64,000 nucleotides of DNA from Xanthomonas sp. XNM01 (GCF_014851915.1 NZ_JACVAP010000001.1:1426001-1490000); one strand, 5' to 3'. Shown: positions 1 through 10,267, counted from the stretch's first letter. Numbers and translations: made by a program. The notes: generated from the letters alone by a model not told the origin.

Positions 1-2
1 TG

Positions 3-1130
3 CTGCTGTTCGCCGAGGACGGCCTGCTGCTGTACGCCAATCCGGCCGCGCACACGCTGTGCGCCGAATGCTATCCACGCAGCCTCGAGCAGGGCCTGGA
101 CCTGGACCGGCTGCTGCCACGCGATGCGCTGCCGCAGGCGCTGGCCGGCGGCCACTGGCGCGGACAGCTGTCCTTCGATGGCGGGCGCATGCTGCAGGTC
201 CACCTGCACCACGATGCCGGCGATGGCCGCAGCCTGGTGCTGATGCAGGACATGCGGCTGGTCCGCACCGACGAGCAGGAACTGCTGCGCCGCCACGCCG
301 AACTGAACGTGCGCCTGACCGCCGCCCAGGAAAAGCTGCTGCAGGCCGAGAAGCTGGCCTCGATCGGCCAGCTCGCCGCCGGCGTCGCGCACGAGATCAA
401 CAATCCGATCGGCTACGTGCACTCGAACCTGGGCAGCCTGCAGGAGTACCTGCACAGCCTGTTCGCGCTGATCGACGTCTACGAGCGGGCGCTGCGCCTG
501 CCCGATCCGCGTGCCCTGCTGCCGGAGATCGACGAGACCCGTTCGCGCCTGGACATCGATTTCATCAGCCGCGACCTGCCGCAGCTGCTGAACGAATCGC
601 GCGAGGGCATCGAACGGGTGACCCGCATCGTGCGCGACCTGAAGGACTTCTCGCGCGCCGATCGCGACCAGTCCTGGAAGCTGGTCGACCTGCATGCCGG
701 CCTGGAATCCACCCTCAACATCATCTGGAACGAGCTCAAGTACAACACGACGCTGGAGAAGGAATACGCCAGCCTGCCACTGGTGGAATGCCTGCCGTCG
801 GAGATCAACCAGGTGTTCATGAACATCCTGCTCAACGCCGGCCAGGCGATCGGCGAGCGCGGCACGATCCGGCTCGCCAGCGGACAGGATGGCGACCATG
901 TCTGGATCGAGGTCGCCGACAGCGGCAACGGCATCGCGCCGGACGCGCTGCAGCGCATCTTCGATCCGTTCTTCACCACCAAGCCGGTGGGCAAGGGCAC
1001 CGGGCTGGGCCTGTCGATCTCCTACGGCATCGTGGCCAAGCACCATGGCCGCATCGATGTCGACAGCGAGCTGGGCACGGGCTCGCGCTTCCGGATCGTG
1101 CTGCCGATCCGGCAGCTCAAGGCGGCCTGA
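3..1130 (+). CDS. Sensor histidine kinase, 5' end outside window
   Basis: The frame is open from the first bases of the window, so the start codon lies upstream and only the C-terminal 375 residues are seen. The first ~75 residues (LLFAEDGLLLYANPAAH) look like the end of a PAS sensor domain. A short coiled coil follows, then a HisKA domain with the phospho-acceptor histidine in GVAHEINNP, and a HATPase_c domain with the G-rich lid motif GKGTGLGLSIS near the end. The internal ATG at 189 is not the start because coding sequence continues upstream of it. It probably phosphorylates a response regulator; the nearest candidate is the REC-containing protein encoded convergently just downstream. Signal unknown. 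Confidence 0.9.
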   Translation: MLFAEDGLLLYANPAAHTLCAECYPRSLEQGLDLDRLLPRDALPQALAGGHWRGQLSFDGGRMLQVHLHHDAGDGRSLVLMQDMRLVRTDEQELLRRHAELNVRLTAAQEKLLQAEKLASIGQLAAGVAHEINNPIGYVHSNLGSLQEYLHSLFALIDVYERALRLPDPRALLPEIDETRSRLDIDFISRDLPQLLNESREGIERVTRIVRDLKDFSRADRDQSWKLVDLHAGLESTLNIIWNELKYNTTLEKEYASLPLVECLPSEINQVFMNILLNAGQAIGERGTIRLASGQDGDHVWIEVADSGNGIAPDALQRIFDPFFTTKPVGKGTGLGLSISYGIVAKHHGRIDVDSELGTGSRFRIVLPIRQLKAA

Positions 1131-1229
1131 GCCGCGGACACGGCGGCGGGGCAGGGGCCGCCAGCAGCCGACCGCATACGCGACCGGCGCATCGCGCCCC
1201 GGCGGCGCAGCCTTGTCGCGCGTCCGCCG

Positions 1230-2942
1230 TCAGCGCGGCGGATGCTGTTCCTGGTGGGTCCGGAACGCCTGCCGGATGTGCTCGCGCAGTTCGTCGTCGT
1301 TCCACGGCTTGGTCAGGAACCGGTAGATCGCGCCGCGGTTGATCGCGTCGGTCACCGTCGCCAGATCGGTGTAGCCCGACAGCACCATCCGCACCGTCGC
1401 CGGGTACAGCATCTTCACCCGACCCAGGAACTCGGTCCCGCTCATGTCCGACATGCGCTGGTCGGACAGGATCACCTGCACGTCGTTGGTCGCCAGCAGG
1501 TCGAAGGCGTCGCGCACGTTGCCCGCCGCGAGGATGCGGTAACCGTCGCGGCGGAACAGGCGCACCAGCGAGCGCAGCACGTTCTCCTCGTCGTCCAGCA
1601 GCAGCAGGGTGCGGTCCTCCTTGCTGGCCGCGAACAGCTCGGGGCGCAGATAGCGCCGGCGCAGGGTCATGCCGGCGGTGTCGGCCGGGACCGGTTCGCC
1701 GAACAGATAGCCCTGGAACACGTCGCAGTCGCTGCGCCGCAGGTAACCGAGCTGGGCTTCGCTTTCCACGCCGTTGGCGATCACTTTCATGTTCAGCTGG
1801 TGGCCCATCGCGATGATCGCGCGCACGATCGCGCTCTCGCGCTCGCCGGCCGGCGCGCTGCGGATGAAACTGCGGTCGATCTTGAGCATGTCGACCGGAT
1901 AGCGCACCAGCGCGCTCAGGCTGGAGTCGCCGGTGCCGAAGTTGTCCAGCGCCAGCCCGACGCCCTCCCGGCGCAGGATGACCAGGCCCTCGTAGACCGG
2001 CGCGAAGTTGGCCGCCAGCGCGCTCTCGTTGATCTCCAGCACCAGGCTTTCGGGGGGCACGTTGGCGTCGCGCAGCATGCCGAGCAGCTCGTCGGGGAAG
2101 CCCGGCCGCAGCAGTTGCAGCGTGGAGACGTTGACCGCGACGAACAGGTCGTCGAAGCCCTGCTCGCGCCACAGGCGCATCTGCGCGATCGCGTGCTCCA
2201 GTACCCAGGCGCCGATCTGCACGATCACGCCCAGGCGCTCGGCGATCGGCATGAACCGCTCGGGCACCAGCATGCCCAGCGTCGGCGACTGCCAGCGCAG
2301 CAGCGCCTCCATGCCGACCACGCGGCCATCGCGGGCGCTGATTTCCGGCTGGAAGCGCAGACGCAGCTCACCATTGGGGATCGCATCGACGATCTGCCGC
2401 GCGATCACGCTCTCGCTGTGGACGTTGTCCAAGGTCCGGCTGCCATAGAGCTGGATCCGGTCGTCGCTGTGGCCGGCCTGCCGCGATGCGATCTCGGCCA
2501 GGTGGAGCAGGGTGTCGATGTCCGACCCGTGCTGCGGGCACACGCTGATGCCGACCTTGGCCGACAGGAACAGGGTGTAGGGCAGCACGCCGAGCGGCAG
2601 TTCGACCTCGCGCTGCAGCTCGGCGGCCAGCGCCTCGGGGTCGAGTTCGCCCTCGACCGGGCCGACGACCGCGACGAACTCGTCGCTGCCATGCCGCCAG
2701 ACCCGGCCGCGCCCGGCCAGACGCGCCTCCAGCCTCCGCGCCAGCAGTTCCAGCGCCATGTCGCCGACGGCCACGCTCATGTTCTCGTTGACCGAGGCGA
2801 AGTGGTCCACATCCACGTGCAGCACCACCAGCGATGCGTTCGCGGCCAGCGCCGCGGCCGCCATCTCCGCCAGCGCCGGATGGCCCGCGCCCAGGCGCGC
2901 CGGCGCCGGTGCATCCGGCGAGGACGACACGATGGCCATCAT
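1230..2942 (-). CDS. Degenerate GGDEF-EAL protein with C-terminal receiver domain
   Basis: A 570-residue protein. A GGDEF-like domain (about residues 35-170) has GSDEF (85-89) in place of GGDEF. An EAL domain (about 185-430) keeps EAL (212-214) and LKIDRSF, but the usual DDFGTG is DNFGTG (333-338) and the usual AEGVE is ANGVE (389-393). A response-regulator receiver domain follows (about 444-560) with phospho-acceptor D494 in ILSDQRM. Two altered catalytic-type residues suggest that the EAL half no longer cleaves cyclic-di-GMP and may act as a sensor or scaffold; this is inference. The start ATGATG overlaps the stop of the upstream kinase gene, so the two are translationally coupled. Longer readings of this frame upstream are shadows of that kinase. 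Confidence 0.9.
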   Translation of the reverse strand: MMAIVSSSPDAPAPARLGAGHPALAEMAAAALAANASLVVLHVDVDHFASVNENMSVAVGDMALELLARRLEARLAGRGRVWRHGSDEFVAVVGPVEGELDPEALAAELQREVELPLGVLPYTLFLSAKVGISVCPQHGSDIDTLLHLAEIASRQAGHSDDRIQLYGSRTLDNVHSESVIARQIVDAIPNGELRLRFQPEISARDGRVVGMEALLRWQSPTLGMLVPERFMPIAERLGVIVQIGAWVLEHAIAQMRLWREQGFDDLFVAVNVSTLQLLRPGFPDELLGMLRDANVPPESLVLEINESALAANFAPVYEGLVILRREGVGLALDNFGTGDSSLSALVRYPVDMLKIDRSFIRSAPAGERESAIVRAIIAMGHQLNMKVIANGVESEAQLGYLRRSDCDVFQGYLFGEPVPADTAGMTLRRRYLRPELFAASKEDRTLLLLDDEENVLRSLVRLFRRDGYRILAAGNVRDAFDLLATNDVQVILSDQRMSDMSGTEFLGRVKMLYPATVRMVLSGYTDLATVTDAINRGAIYRFLTKPWNDDELREHIRQAFRTHQEQHPPR

Positions 2943-5035
2943 GCCGGAGCCCCCTTGCCGTCGAGCGCGGGAGCCCGGTGCGGCAGGCGCACCAGCAACC
3001 GCGTGCCGGCCTGCGGCCCGGTCTCGATCTGCAGCCCGCCACCGGCGCCGAGTGCGCGCTCGCGCATGATCGCCAGACCCAGCCCACGTGCGGCGGCCGG
3101 ATCGAAGCCGCGGCCATCGTCGGACACGCTCAGCTCCAGTCCATCGTGCCCGTCCTCGCGCAGCGCCAGCCGCACCCGGGTGGCGCCGGCGTGGCGCAGC
3201 ACGTTGGTCAGCGCCTCCTGCGCGATCCGGAAGCAGGCCTGTTCGATGACCCGGTCCGGACGCGCATCCAGGCGCTCGATCGCCAGGTCCAGCTCGACCT
3301 CGACGCTGCGGAACACCACGCCCGCGTGCCAGCGCAGTGCCGCCTCCAACCCGAGCGCGTCCAGCTGCGGCGGCCGCAGTAGCATCGACAGGTTGCGCAG
3401 CTTCTCCAGGGTGGTGTCGGCGGTGGCGGCGATGTCGGCCAGATCGGCCACACGCAGGGCGGCGTCGTCCTCCGACAGCGCGGCGTGGGCGGCGAGCTTG
3501 ATCGCGGTGATCGCCTGGCCCACGTCGTCGTGCAGCTCGCGCGAGATCGCACGACGCTCGTCCTCCTGGGCGGAGAACAGCCGCTGGGCCATCGCCTGCA
3601 GTTCGCGGTTGCCGGCGGCCAGCGCGTCGCGCATGCGCTCGGGCTCGGTCAGGTCGCGGACCACCAGCAGCTTGCAGTCCTGGCCACCATAGCGGGCATC
3701 GCTGACCGACAGCGCAGCGCGGAAGCGGCTGTCGTCCTCGCGGCGCATCCACGGCGAAGCGTCCTGCTCGATACCGTCCCCCGCCAGGGCGCGTTGCAGC
3801 GCCGGCTGCGATGCGGGCTCGACCAGGTCGGCCAGCGCGTCGCCCAGCAGCGCCTCGGGACGACGCCCGAACATCGCCCCGCAGGCAGGATTGGCGTAGA
3901 AGATGCGGCCCTCGGAGACGATCATCACGCCGTCAGGCAGGATCCGCATCAGCTCCTTGAACTGCTGCTCGCGCTCGTCCAGCAGACGCCGGGTCTGCTC
4001 CTCCTCGGTCACGTCCTGGGCGGTGCCGCGCAGCACCGGCAGGTTGCCGTCGCCGGCCTGCAGCTGGGCCCGCAACCGCAGCAGGCGCTCGTTGCCGCGC
4101 AGGTCGATGAAGGGCAGCAGCACGTCGATCCGCTGCAGCAGGCCCGCGCCCAGATCGTCCAGCAACTGGTCCAGGCGCTGCTGGCTCACGCTGTCGGCGG
4201 CGACCAGCATCTCCTGCAGCGGCTGCGACCGCTCGTCATGGGCCGCGTGTCCCAGCAGCGACTGGAAGATCTCGCAGAACCGGCCGCGACGGGTACGCAG
4301 GTCCAGCTCCCACGAGCCGAGGCTGGCGATCCGCTGCGCCTCCTGCAGACGCGCGGTGATCTGTTCGCGGGCGCGCTGGGCGCGCAGCTCGGCGGTGCGG
4401 TCGGCCAGCACCACCAGCCGGTGCGGCCCATCGCCGCGGGCCAGGTCCGAACTGCGCATTTCCACGTCGCGGGTGCTCCCATCGCTGGTCCGCAGACGCT
4501 CCAGCCAGCGGTAGGTCTGCCCGGGCGCGCGCCGCACCGCCTCGACGTGCCCCTGGAAGATGCCCACGTCCTCCGGCGGCCACAGCATCGCCGCTTCCAT
4601 GCCCAGCAGCTCGCCGCGCGGCCAGCCCAGGAACGCGCTGGCCTCGGCGTTGGCGTCGACGATCCGCAGGGTTTCCAGGTCGTAGACCAGCATCGGGCTG
4701 GGATTGCCCTCGAAGAGCTCGCGATAGCGGTTCTCCGATTCCAGCAGCCGCTGCTGGGAGGAGAGCAGGCGGCCGATCATCGGCTTCAGCAGCAGATGCA
4801 GCAGGGCAGCGGTGGCCAGGACGTAGAACGCGCCCTTGAAGGTCTGCACCCGGGTCAGGATCGCCGGATCGTCGATCAGCATCCCCAGGGCGCGGTCGCT
4901 GAAGACGATCCAGACCACGCCGAGGATCAGGTAGAGCAGCGGGATGCGCCAGCTGCTGGCACGCTCGATACGGTGCGCGGCGGCGTCCCGCTGCCCATCC
5001 CGGCGGTCCGGTCCGGTCTGGCCTGGCTGATGCAT
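2939..5035 (-). CDS. Membrane PAS sensor histidine kinase, NarX/LiaS type (HisKA_3)
   Basis: A 698-residue kinase. Two hydrophobic segments near the N-terminus (about 35-55 and 75-100) flank a short external loop. At least two PAS-like domains follow (RYRELFEGNPSPM, FKELMRILPDGVM). The HisKA_3 dimerisation domain has its histidine near residue 500 in ISRELHDDVGQ, followed by a HATPase domain with SVSDDGRGFDP. This architecture normally feeds a LuxR-type regulator, but the coupled neighbour is the GGDEF-EAL-REC protein, with a 4-base ATGA overlap, so a dedicated pair is likely. The ATG at 5035 is preferred over an upstream in-frame TTG at 5056 because a purine-rich stretch precedes it. Confidence 0.88.
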   Translation of the reverse strand: MHQPGQTGPDRRDGQRDAAAHRIERASSWRIPLLYLILGVVWIVFSDRALGMLIDDPAILTRVQTFKGAFYVLATAALLHLLLKPMIGRLLSSQQRLLESENRYRELFEGNPSPMLVYDLETLRIVDANAEASAFLGWPRGELLGMEAAMLWPPEDVGIFQGHVEAVRRAPGQTYRWLERLRTSDGSTRDVEMRSSDLARGDGPHRLVVLADRTAELRAQRAREQITARLQEAQRIASLGSWELDLRTRRGRFCEIFQSLLGHAAHDERSQPLQEMLVAADSVSQQRLDQLLDDLGAGLLQRIDVLLPFIDLRGNERLLRLRAQLQAGDGNLPVLRGTAQDVTEEEQTRRLLDEREQQFKELMRILPDGVMIVSEGRIFYANPACGAMFGRRPEALLGDALADLVEPASQPALQRALAGDGIEQDASPWMRREDDSRFRAALSVSDARYGGQDCKLLVVRDLTEPERMRDALAAGNRELQAMAQRLFSAQEDERRAISRELHDDVGQAITAIKLAAHAALSEDDAALRVADLADIAATADTTLEKLRNLSMLLRPPQLDALGLEAALRWHAGVVFRSVEVELDLAIERLDARPDRVIEQACFRIAQEALTNVLRHAGATRVRLALREDGHDGLELSVSDDGRGFDPAAARGLGLAIMRERALGAGGGLQIETGPQAGTRLLVRLPHRAPALDGKGAPA

Positions 5036-5156
5036 CGTGACCCCGTCCTGCGACAAGGCCCCAGCATAGCCTGCGGCACCGCCCTCAACATCCGCCGTGA
5101 GCGGCCGCTAACCCCGTGACGCCCCTCGTGGGCATCGGTGTCATGGAGCGCAACGC

Positions 5157-7943
5157 GTGGATCCGGGTGCAATCGCCAGCCTGCTGCAACACCCGATCAA
5201 CAGTGCGCTGCTGGTCCTGGATGCGGACGGTCATGCCCTGGCGGCCAATCCGGCCGCACAGGCGCTGGCGCTGCCGCAGGCCGTGGCGCTCTATGCGCCG
5301 CTGCTGCAGGACCTGCGCCGCGGCCTGGACAGCGAAGCGCGCAACGCGGTGGCCTGCAGCCTGCCCGGCCCCGGGCGGCGCCTGGACGGCTGGCTGCGTG
5401 CGGTGCGCGCACCGGACGGAGGCGTGCTGGCCTACACCCTGAGCGTGCCCGATCCGGAAGGCGCCAGCCGCTGGCAGGTGGCGCTGGACAGCGCCGGCCA
5501 CGGTCTGTGGGACTGGGACATCGCCAGCAACCGGATCTTCCGCTCGGAGACCTGGCTGGCCATGCTCGGCCACACCGCCGACACGGTGTCCGAGTACGGG
5601 CTGGAAGCGGCCCTGGCTCTGGTCCATCCCGACGACGTGGTCCGGGTCCGCGACAGCATCCGGCTGCATCTGGAAGGGCGCACCGATTCCTACGCCTGCG
5701 AACACCGGCTGCGTCACCGGGACGGCAGCTGGCGCTGGGTCCGCGACAGCGGCCGGGTGGTGGCCTGGTCGGCCGATGGACGGCCGCTGCGGATGGTCGG
5801 CACCCACACCGGGATCGACGAGCAGAAGCAGCTGGAAACCCGCCTGCGCGAACAGCAGGCGCTGCTGGAGGAGATCCAGCGGCTGGCCGGCATGGCGCCG
5901 TTTTCCTGGGACCCCTACGAAGACAGCGGCTGGTGGTCGCGCGACCTGTACCGGATGACCGGACATGCGCCGCGCAACCGCGACTCGGCGCGCGCCTGGC
6001 TGCGGCGCCTGCCGCGCAGCGCGGTGGCCGAGCTGCGCAAGTCGTGGCGCCGCATGCGCAGCGACGGGCAACCGCTGCGCTTCGAGGTCGGCATCCACGA
6101 CCACCGCGGCGACCCGCTGCAGCTGCAGGTCTGGGCGCGCCCGCAGCTGGACGACGGCGGCCGCATCGTCCGCGTGCTGGGCCAGGTCCAGGACGTCACC
6201 GCCCAGCGCCGCGCCGACGCGCTGCTGAGCTGGCGCAACGAACTGCTCAACCGGATCTCGGCGCTGGGCCACATCGGCGGCTGCGAGATCGAGCCGGGCA
6301 CCCGGCGCATGCAGTGGACCGAAGAGTGCTACCGGATCCATGGCCTGCCGCCCGGGCCGGTCACCCTCGACGAGGCCCTGGCGCTGTACACGCGCGAATC
6401 GCGCGAGGCGTTCGAGCAGGCGCTGGCGCGGCTGGCCGAAGGGGCGACGCCCGAACAGCTGGAACTGTGCTTCTACCGGCGCAGCGGACAGCGGGTCTGG
6501 GTCCAGGTCCTGATCGAGCTGGACACGCGGGTCGGCCTGCCGGCACGCATCGTCGCGCTGTACCGCGACATCACCCACGAGCGCGAGACCAGCGAGCGGA
6601 TCGAACTGCTCTCGCACTACGACCTGCTCACCGGCCTGCCGAACCGCTTCCTGCTGCGCGAGCAGGCCGAGCAGGCGATCGAAGGCAGCGCCTCCGGCGA
6701 GGAGATCGCCCTGCTGCTGGTGGACCTGGACGGCTTCAAGACGATCAACGACACCTACGGCCATGCCGCCGGCGACGCGATCCTCAAGGCGGTCGCCGGT
6801 CGCCTGCACCACAGCCTCGGGGTGAACGACCTGTTCGGCCGGCTCGGCGGCGACGAGTTCATGGTGATGCTGCGTGGCCCGATGTCGCCCGGCGTCGCCG
6901 CCGACAGCGCCCGGCGCCTGGTCGAAGCGCTGACCGAGCCGCTGCAGTTCGGCAACGAGACCCTGCGGGTGGGCGCCAGCGTCGGCATCGCGATGCTGGC
7001 CAGCGACGGCCCCGGCTTCGACGACCTGCTGCGCGCGGCCCATGCCGCGTTGCGGGCCGCGCGCGAGCTCGGGCGCAACACCGTCCAGCTGCACAACGAG
7101 GAGATCCGGCGGCATACGCGGCGCCGGCTCGAGATCGAGCATGCGCTGCGTGGCGCGCTCGAGCGCGAGGAGTTCTCGCTGGTCTACCAGCCGCAGATCG
7201 CGATCCGCGACGACCATCCACCCGGCATCGAGGCGCTGGTGCGCTGGCAGCACCCCGGCCTGGGCGCCTGCCATCCCGGCGAATTCGTGCCCATCGCCGA
7301 ACATTGCGGCGAGATCGTGCGCCTCGGCGAGTGGGTCATCGCCGAAGCGTGCCGGCAGGCCGTGGCCTGGCATGCGGCCGGCCTGGAGTTCGGCCGCATC
7401 GCGATCAACGTGTCCGGCGTGCAGCTGCGCGATCGCGGCTTCGCCGAGCGCGTGGTCTCGCTGTGCCAGCGTGCCGGCTGGCCGCCCAGCCGGCTGGAAC
7501 TGGAGCTGACCGAATCGGCGCTGATCCTGGACAGCGACAACCTGCGCCACTGCTTCCAGGTGTTCGAACGACACGGCGTACAGCTGGCCGTGGATGACTT
7601 CGGCACCGGCTTCTCGAACCTGCACTATCTGAACCGCTTCCCGGTGCAGCGGCTCAAGATCGACCGCAGCTTCGTGGTCGACATGCTGCGCGACACCTGC
7701 GCCGGCGAGGTCACCCAGGCCATCATCCACCTCGGCCATGCGCTGGGGATGCGGGTGGTGGCCGAAGGCGTGGAAACCTCGGCCGAACACGCCCAGCTCA
7801 AGCTCTGGGGATGCGACGAGGTCCAGGGCTACGTGCACACCCGGCCGCTGCCCCCGCGCGAACTGGCGCAGTGGCTGCGCGCCCGCGACGACCGCCCTGC
7901 CGTGCGCACGCCGCAGATCCGCGACGCGCGGCGCACGCCCTGA
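5157..7943 (+). CDS. PAS-GGDEF-EAL cyclic-di-GMP turnover protein
   Basis: A 928-residue cytoplasmic protein with several PAS/PAC segments over the first ~480 residues (for example RLRHRDGSWRWVRD, VRVLGQVQDVT). An intact GGDEF domain follows (LGGDEF, GGDEF at 564-568), then an intact EAL domain (EAL at 692-694, DDFGTG, LKIDRSF, AEGVET). All hallmark catalytic motifs are present, so diguanylate cyclase and phosphodiesterase activities are both possible, as in many dual proteins. The start is GTG at 5157 with GGAGCG upstream. It is divergent from the histidine kinase operon, with about 120 bp between them. With the degenerate GGDEF-EAL-REC protein next door it forms a local cyclic-di-GMP signalling cluster. 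Confidence 0.92.
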   Translation: MDPGAIASLLQHPINSALLVLDADGHALAANPAAQALALPQAVALYAPLLQDLRRGLDSEARNAVACSLPGPGRRLDGWLRAVRAPDGGVLAYTLSVPDPEGASRWQVALDSAGHGLWDWDIASNRIFRSETWLAMLGHTADTVSEYGLEAALALVHPDDVVRVRDSIRLHLEGRTDSYACEHRLRHRDGSWRWVRDSGRVVAWSADGRPLRMVGTHTGIDEQKQLETRLREQQALLEEIQRLAGMAPFSWDPYEDSGWWSRDLYRMTGHAPRNRDSARAWLRRLPRSAVAELRKSWRRMRSDGQPLRFEVGIHDHRGDPLQLQVWARPQLDDGGRIVRVLGQVQDVTAQRRADALLSWRNELLNRISALGHIGGCEIEPGTRRMQWTEECYRIHGLPPGPVTLDEALALYTRESREAFEQALARLAEGATPEQLELCFYRRSGQRVWVQVLIELDTRVGLPARIVALYRDITHERETSERIELLSHYDLLTGLPNRFLLREQAEQAIEGSASGEEIALLLVDLDGFKTINDTYGHAAGDAILKAVAGRLHHSLGVNDLFGRLGGDEFMVMLRGPMSPGVAADSARRLVEALTEPLQFGNETLRVGASVGIAMLASDGPGFDDLLRAAHAALRAARELGRNTVQLHNEEIRRHTRRRLEIEHALRGALEREEFSLVYQPQIAIRDDHPPGIEALVRWQHPGLGACHPGEFVPIAEHCGEIVRLGEWVIAEACRQAVAWHAAGLEFGRIAINVSGVQLRDRGFAERVVSLCQRAGWPPSRLELELTESALILDSDNLRHCFQVFERHGVQLAVDDFGTGFSNLHYLNRFPVQRLKIDRSFVVDMLRDTCAGEVTQAIIHLGHALGMRVVAEGVETSAEHAQLKLWGCDEVQGYVHTRPLPPRELAQWLRARDDRPAVRTPQIRDARRTP

Positions 7944-8730
7944 GCGGCGCCTGCCGGTTCCATCGCCGGCGACGGGGAACACACGCAATCGAATCGACCT
8001 GGCCCCCCACGTCCTGCCATCAAGGCGCAGGGCAGGGGAGCACCGTGATCGCTGAACGCACTGGCAGGGATGCCACCGGCGGCGGCATCGTGAGCATGGG
8101 TCGATCGCGTCGCCGAGGGTCCCGGTGGCCTGGCCTGTCCCGCCCAGAAACCCGACAGGTCGTGTCGCTGCCGGGCTGCAGCGAGCCACGCGCAGCATAG
8201 GGATGCCGCATGCCTGCTGGCGGGACCTGCCTGGCAGCGGGCACGGTCGGTACGGGTCCATCTGCCGCAGCGATGGCGCCGACGGCCGGGCAGGCCAGGT
8301 GCCGGAGCCCGGCACCCGCGCCGATGCCCCACCATCCGCCGAAGCACGGTGCCGCGACTCCGCTGCCCGCGGGTCGCCCGACCCGGGACGCACCTGGCAG
8401 TGGCATCGCCGGCGATGGAGGGCTGCGGGCACCGCTGGCGCTGTCAGCCTGGAAGCTCAAGCCGTCAGGAGCCGGCACGCCACGCGCCGCCGAGGGCATC
8501 GGTCGGCAAGATCCGCCTGTCGTGGGCCGGCGGGGAATGACGGCGCCGCGAATCGACGGCACTGGCAGCGGGTCGCGCAGGGTTCCCCCGTCCTGCAGAG
8601 CATCCGAGGCACGGGCTGCGTCACCGGGGCCGCGCGACGAAGGCAGGATCACGCGATGGCGGACATCACGCGCGATGCGCGTCGGTCGCCGGGCGCATCG
8701 GCCGCTGCAGATGGACGGATGAACTGGCGC
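7944..8730. other. Long tract without a supportable gene (787 bp)
   Basis: I see no reading frame with coherent codon usage, no known domain and no tRNA-like or rRNA-like sequence here. Long open frames exist on both strands only because GC is high and stop codons are rare. The neighbouring genes converge on this tract. Confidence 0.6.
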
Positions 8731-9048
8731 TCAGGCTTCGTGCGTCGTGCCGTCGGCGGCTGCAGGATCTCCGCCGGACAGCGGTTCGCCGGATTGCGCC
8801 AGGTCCCAGCCCAGACAGATCTCGAGCAGATCGCGTTGGTCGGGGACGGTCACCGCGGTCAGCGCGGCCAGTTCTTCGCGTGCCAGCTGTTCGAGCCGGG
8901 TCAACGCGGGATGCTCGACCCGGGCGGGCGGAGATGGAGGACCCACATCGTAGGACGCCTCGAAGGCATCGCGCTCCGGATCGCCGGAGACGCAGGCCCC
9001 GGCCATGGGCCGGGGCACGATGAGGTCGGTCAACAGGGACTTGGGCAT
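8731..9048 (-). CDS. Hypothetical protein downstream of chemoreceptor-like gene
   Basis: A 105-residue soluble protein beginning MPKSLLTDLIVP, with a helical middle (LTRLEQLAREELAALTAV) and a motif LLEICLGWDL near the end. Codons end mostly in G or C like neighbouring genes, which supports it as real. It starts 28 bp after the methyl-accepting protein gene on the same strand and is probably co-transcribed. I do not recognise the family. A longer frame upstream overlaps the chemoreceptor gene and is not used. Confidence 0.65.
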   Translation of the reverse strand: MPKSLLTDLIVPRPMAGACVSGDPERDAFEASYDVGPPSPPARVEHPALTRLEQLAREELAALTAVTVPDQRDLLEICLGWDLAQSGEPLSGGDPAAADGTTHEA

Positions 9049-9076
9049 GCAGCCGGACGCGTCGGGCCGTGCAGGA

Positions 9077-10267
9077 TCAGAACAGCTCGACCGTGCCGGC
9101 GCCCATGTTCTGCTGGCTGACCGGCTTGTGCGGCGGGGTTTCCCACTCGCTGCGCAGGTCGCGGATGCGCTGGCCCAGGCGCTGCAGGGCACGGATCATC
9201 TCTTCGTCGTAGACGCCGTTGCTCCGGTGCACCAGTTCCTGCAGCGAGACCGCTTCGCGGTTGATCGCGTCCAGGCGGTCCAGATGGACATGGGCGCCGC
9301 CCAGGGCCTGGGTGGCGATGTCCTCGAACTGCAGGGCGCGCACCGCCTCGGCCACGCTGCCGTCGATCGCGCGGCCGCACTCGGAGATCTCGCGCATGCC
9401 GTCGCCGAGCGAGCTGTTGATCGCCGCGACGTTCTGCAGCATCGCCGCCGCCTCGGCACGCGCTTCCCGCGAGCGGTCCATGTCGCGCGAGGCCATCTGG
9501 GTGACCGTCTCGCGGACCTTGGCGATGGCGTCCTTGGAGCTGTGCGCCAGCTTGCGGATCTGCTCGTTGAAGGTCGTGGAGCGCTCGGACAGGTTGCGCA
9601 CCTCGTCGGCGACCACCGCGAAGCCGCGACCCGCCTCGCCGGCACGAGCCGCTTCGATGGCCGCGTTCAGCGCCAGCAGGTTGGTCTGGTCGGCGATCGA
9701 CTTCACGTCCTCGAGCAGCGCGAAGATGCCGTCCAGGTGCTGTGCCATCTGGTCGATGTGGTGCACGGTCGTGGTGCTCTGGCCGCTGACCTGCTCCAGC
9801 GCCTCGACCAGCTGTTCCATCCGCTGGCTGGCGTGCTGGGCGAAGCGCGCGACGTCGACGCCGCCACCGCCATCCTGGTCGGCGATGATCCGGGCCATCG
9901 CGCCGCTCTGCTGGCGCGACTTGCGGTTCATCGCCTCGAAGCTGGCACCGAGGCCGGACACGGCCTGGCGGATCAGGTCGCGGGCACGCTCGACTTCATG
10001 CCGCGAGCCGTCGATTTCCTTGCCGACGAAGCTGCGCAGCTCGGTCAGCAATTGATCCTGCTCGCGCAGGACCTTGACGTGCTCGGCCGAGTGGGCCGAC
10101 GCGGCCGGCCGCAGCAACAGCCAGGCGGCGAAGCCGAACCAGCTGAGCATCATCGTGATCAGGACCGCCCAGCGCACAGCGGCGGGCCAGTCCAGCCCGA
10201 CGGCCAGGGGAGTGAGGAGGGTCAGCACCAAAGGTGCAGCCATGCGGAAGAACAAGCGGGAGTCCAT
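9077..10267 (-). CDS. Methyl-accepting chemotaxis-type signal transducer
   Basis: A 396-residue protein. Two hydrophobic segments (about 8-28 and 33-53) are separated by only a few residues, so there is no periplasmic sensor domain and no HAMP-length insert that I recognise. A long coiled coil with the conserved cytoplasmic signalling hairpin follows ([20 protein letters not shown], then [12 protein letters not shown]). It should contact CheW/CheA-type partners; the input is probably membrane or cytoplasmic state. The frame can be read further upstream, but that portion is antisense-like sequence over hflD. The ATG at 10267 matches the start of the first membrane segment. Confidence 0.9.
   Translation of the reverse strand: MDSRLFFRMAAPLVLTLLTPLAVGLDWPAAVRWAVLITMMLSWFGFAAWLLLRPAASAHSAEHVKVLREQDQLLTELRSFVGKEIDGSRHEVERARDLIRQAVSGLGASFEAMNRKSRQQSGAMARIIADQDGGGGVDVARFAQHASQRMEQLVEALEQVSGQSTTTVHHIDQMAQHLDGIFALLEDVKSIADQTNLLALNAAIEAARAGEAGRGFAVVADEVRNLSERSTTFNEQIRKLAHSSKDAIAKVRETVTQMASRDMDRSREARAEAAAMLQNVAAINSSLGDGMREISECGRAIDGSVAEAVRALQFEDIATQALGGAHVHLDRLDAINREAVSLQELVHRSNGVYDEEMIRALQRLGQRIRDLRSEWETPPHKPVSQQNMGAGTVELF

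Noticed and set aside
2943..3752. N-terminal extension of the GGDEF-EAL-REC frame
   Set aside because: This part overlaps the histidine kinase HATPase domain in another frame; the ATG at 2942 fits the domain start.
5085..8432. Open frame of 1115 codons on the - strand
   Set aside because: It is antisense to the PAS-GGDEF-EAL gene and rich in Gln/Arg/Ala/His; high GC suppresses stop codons. No domain is visible.
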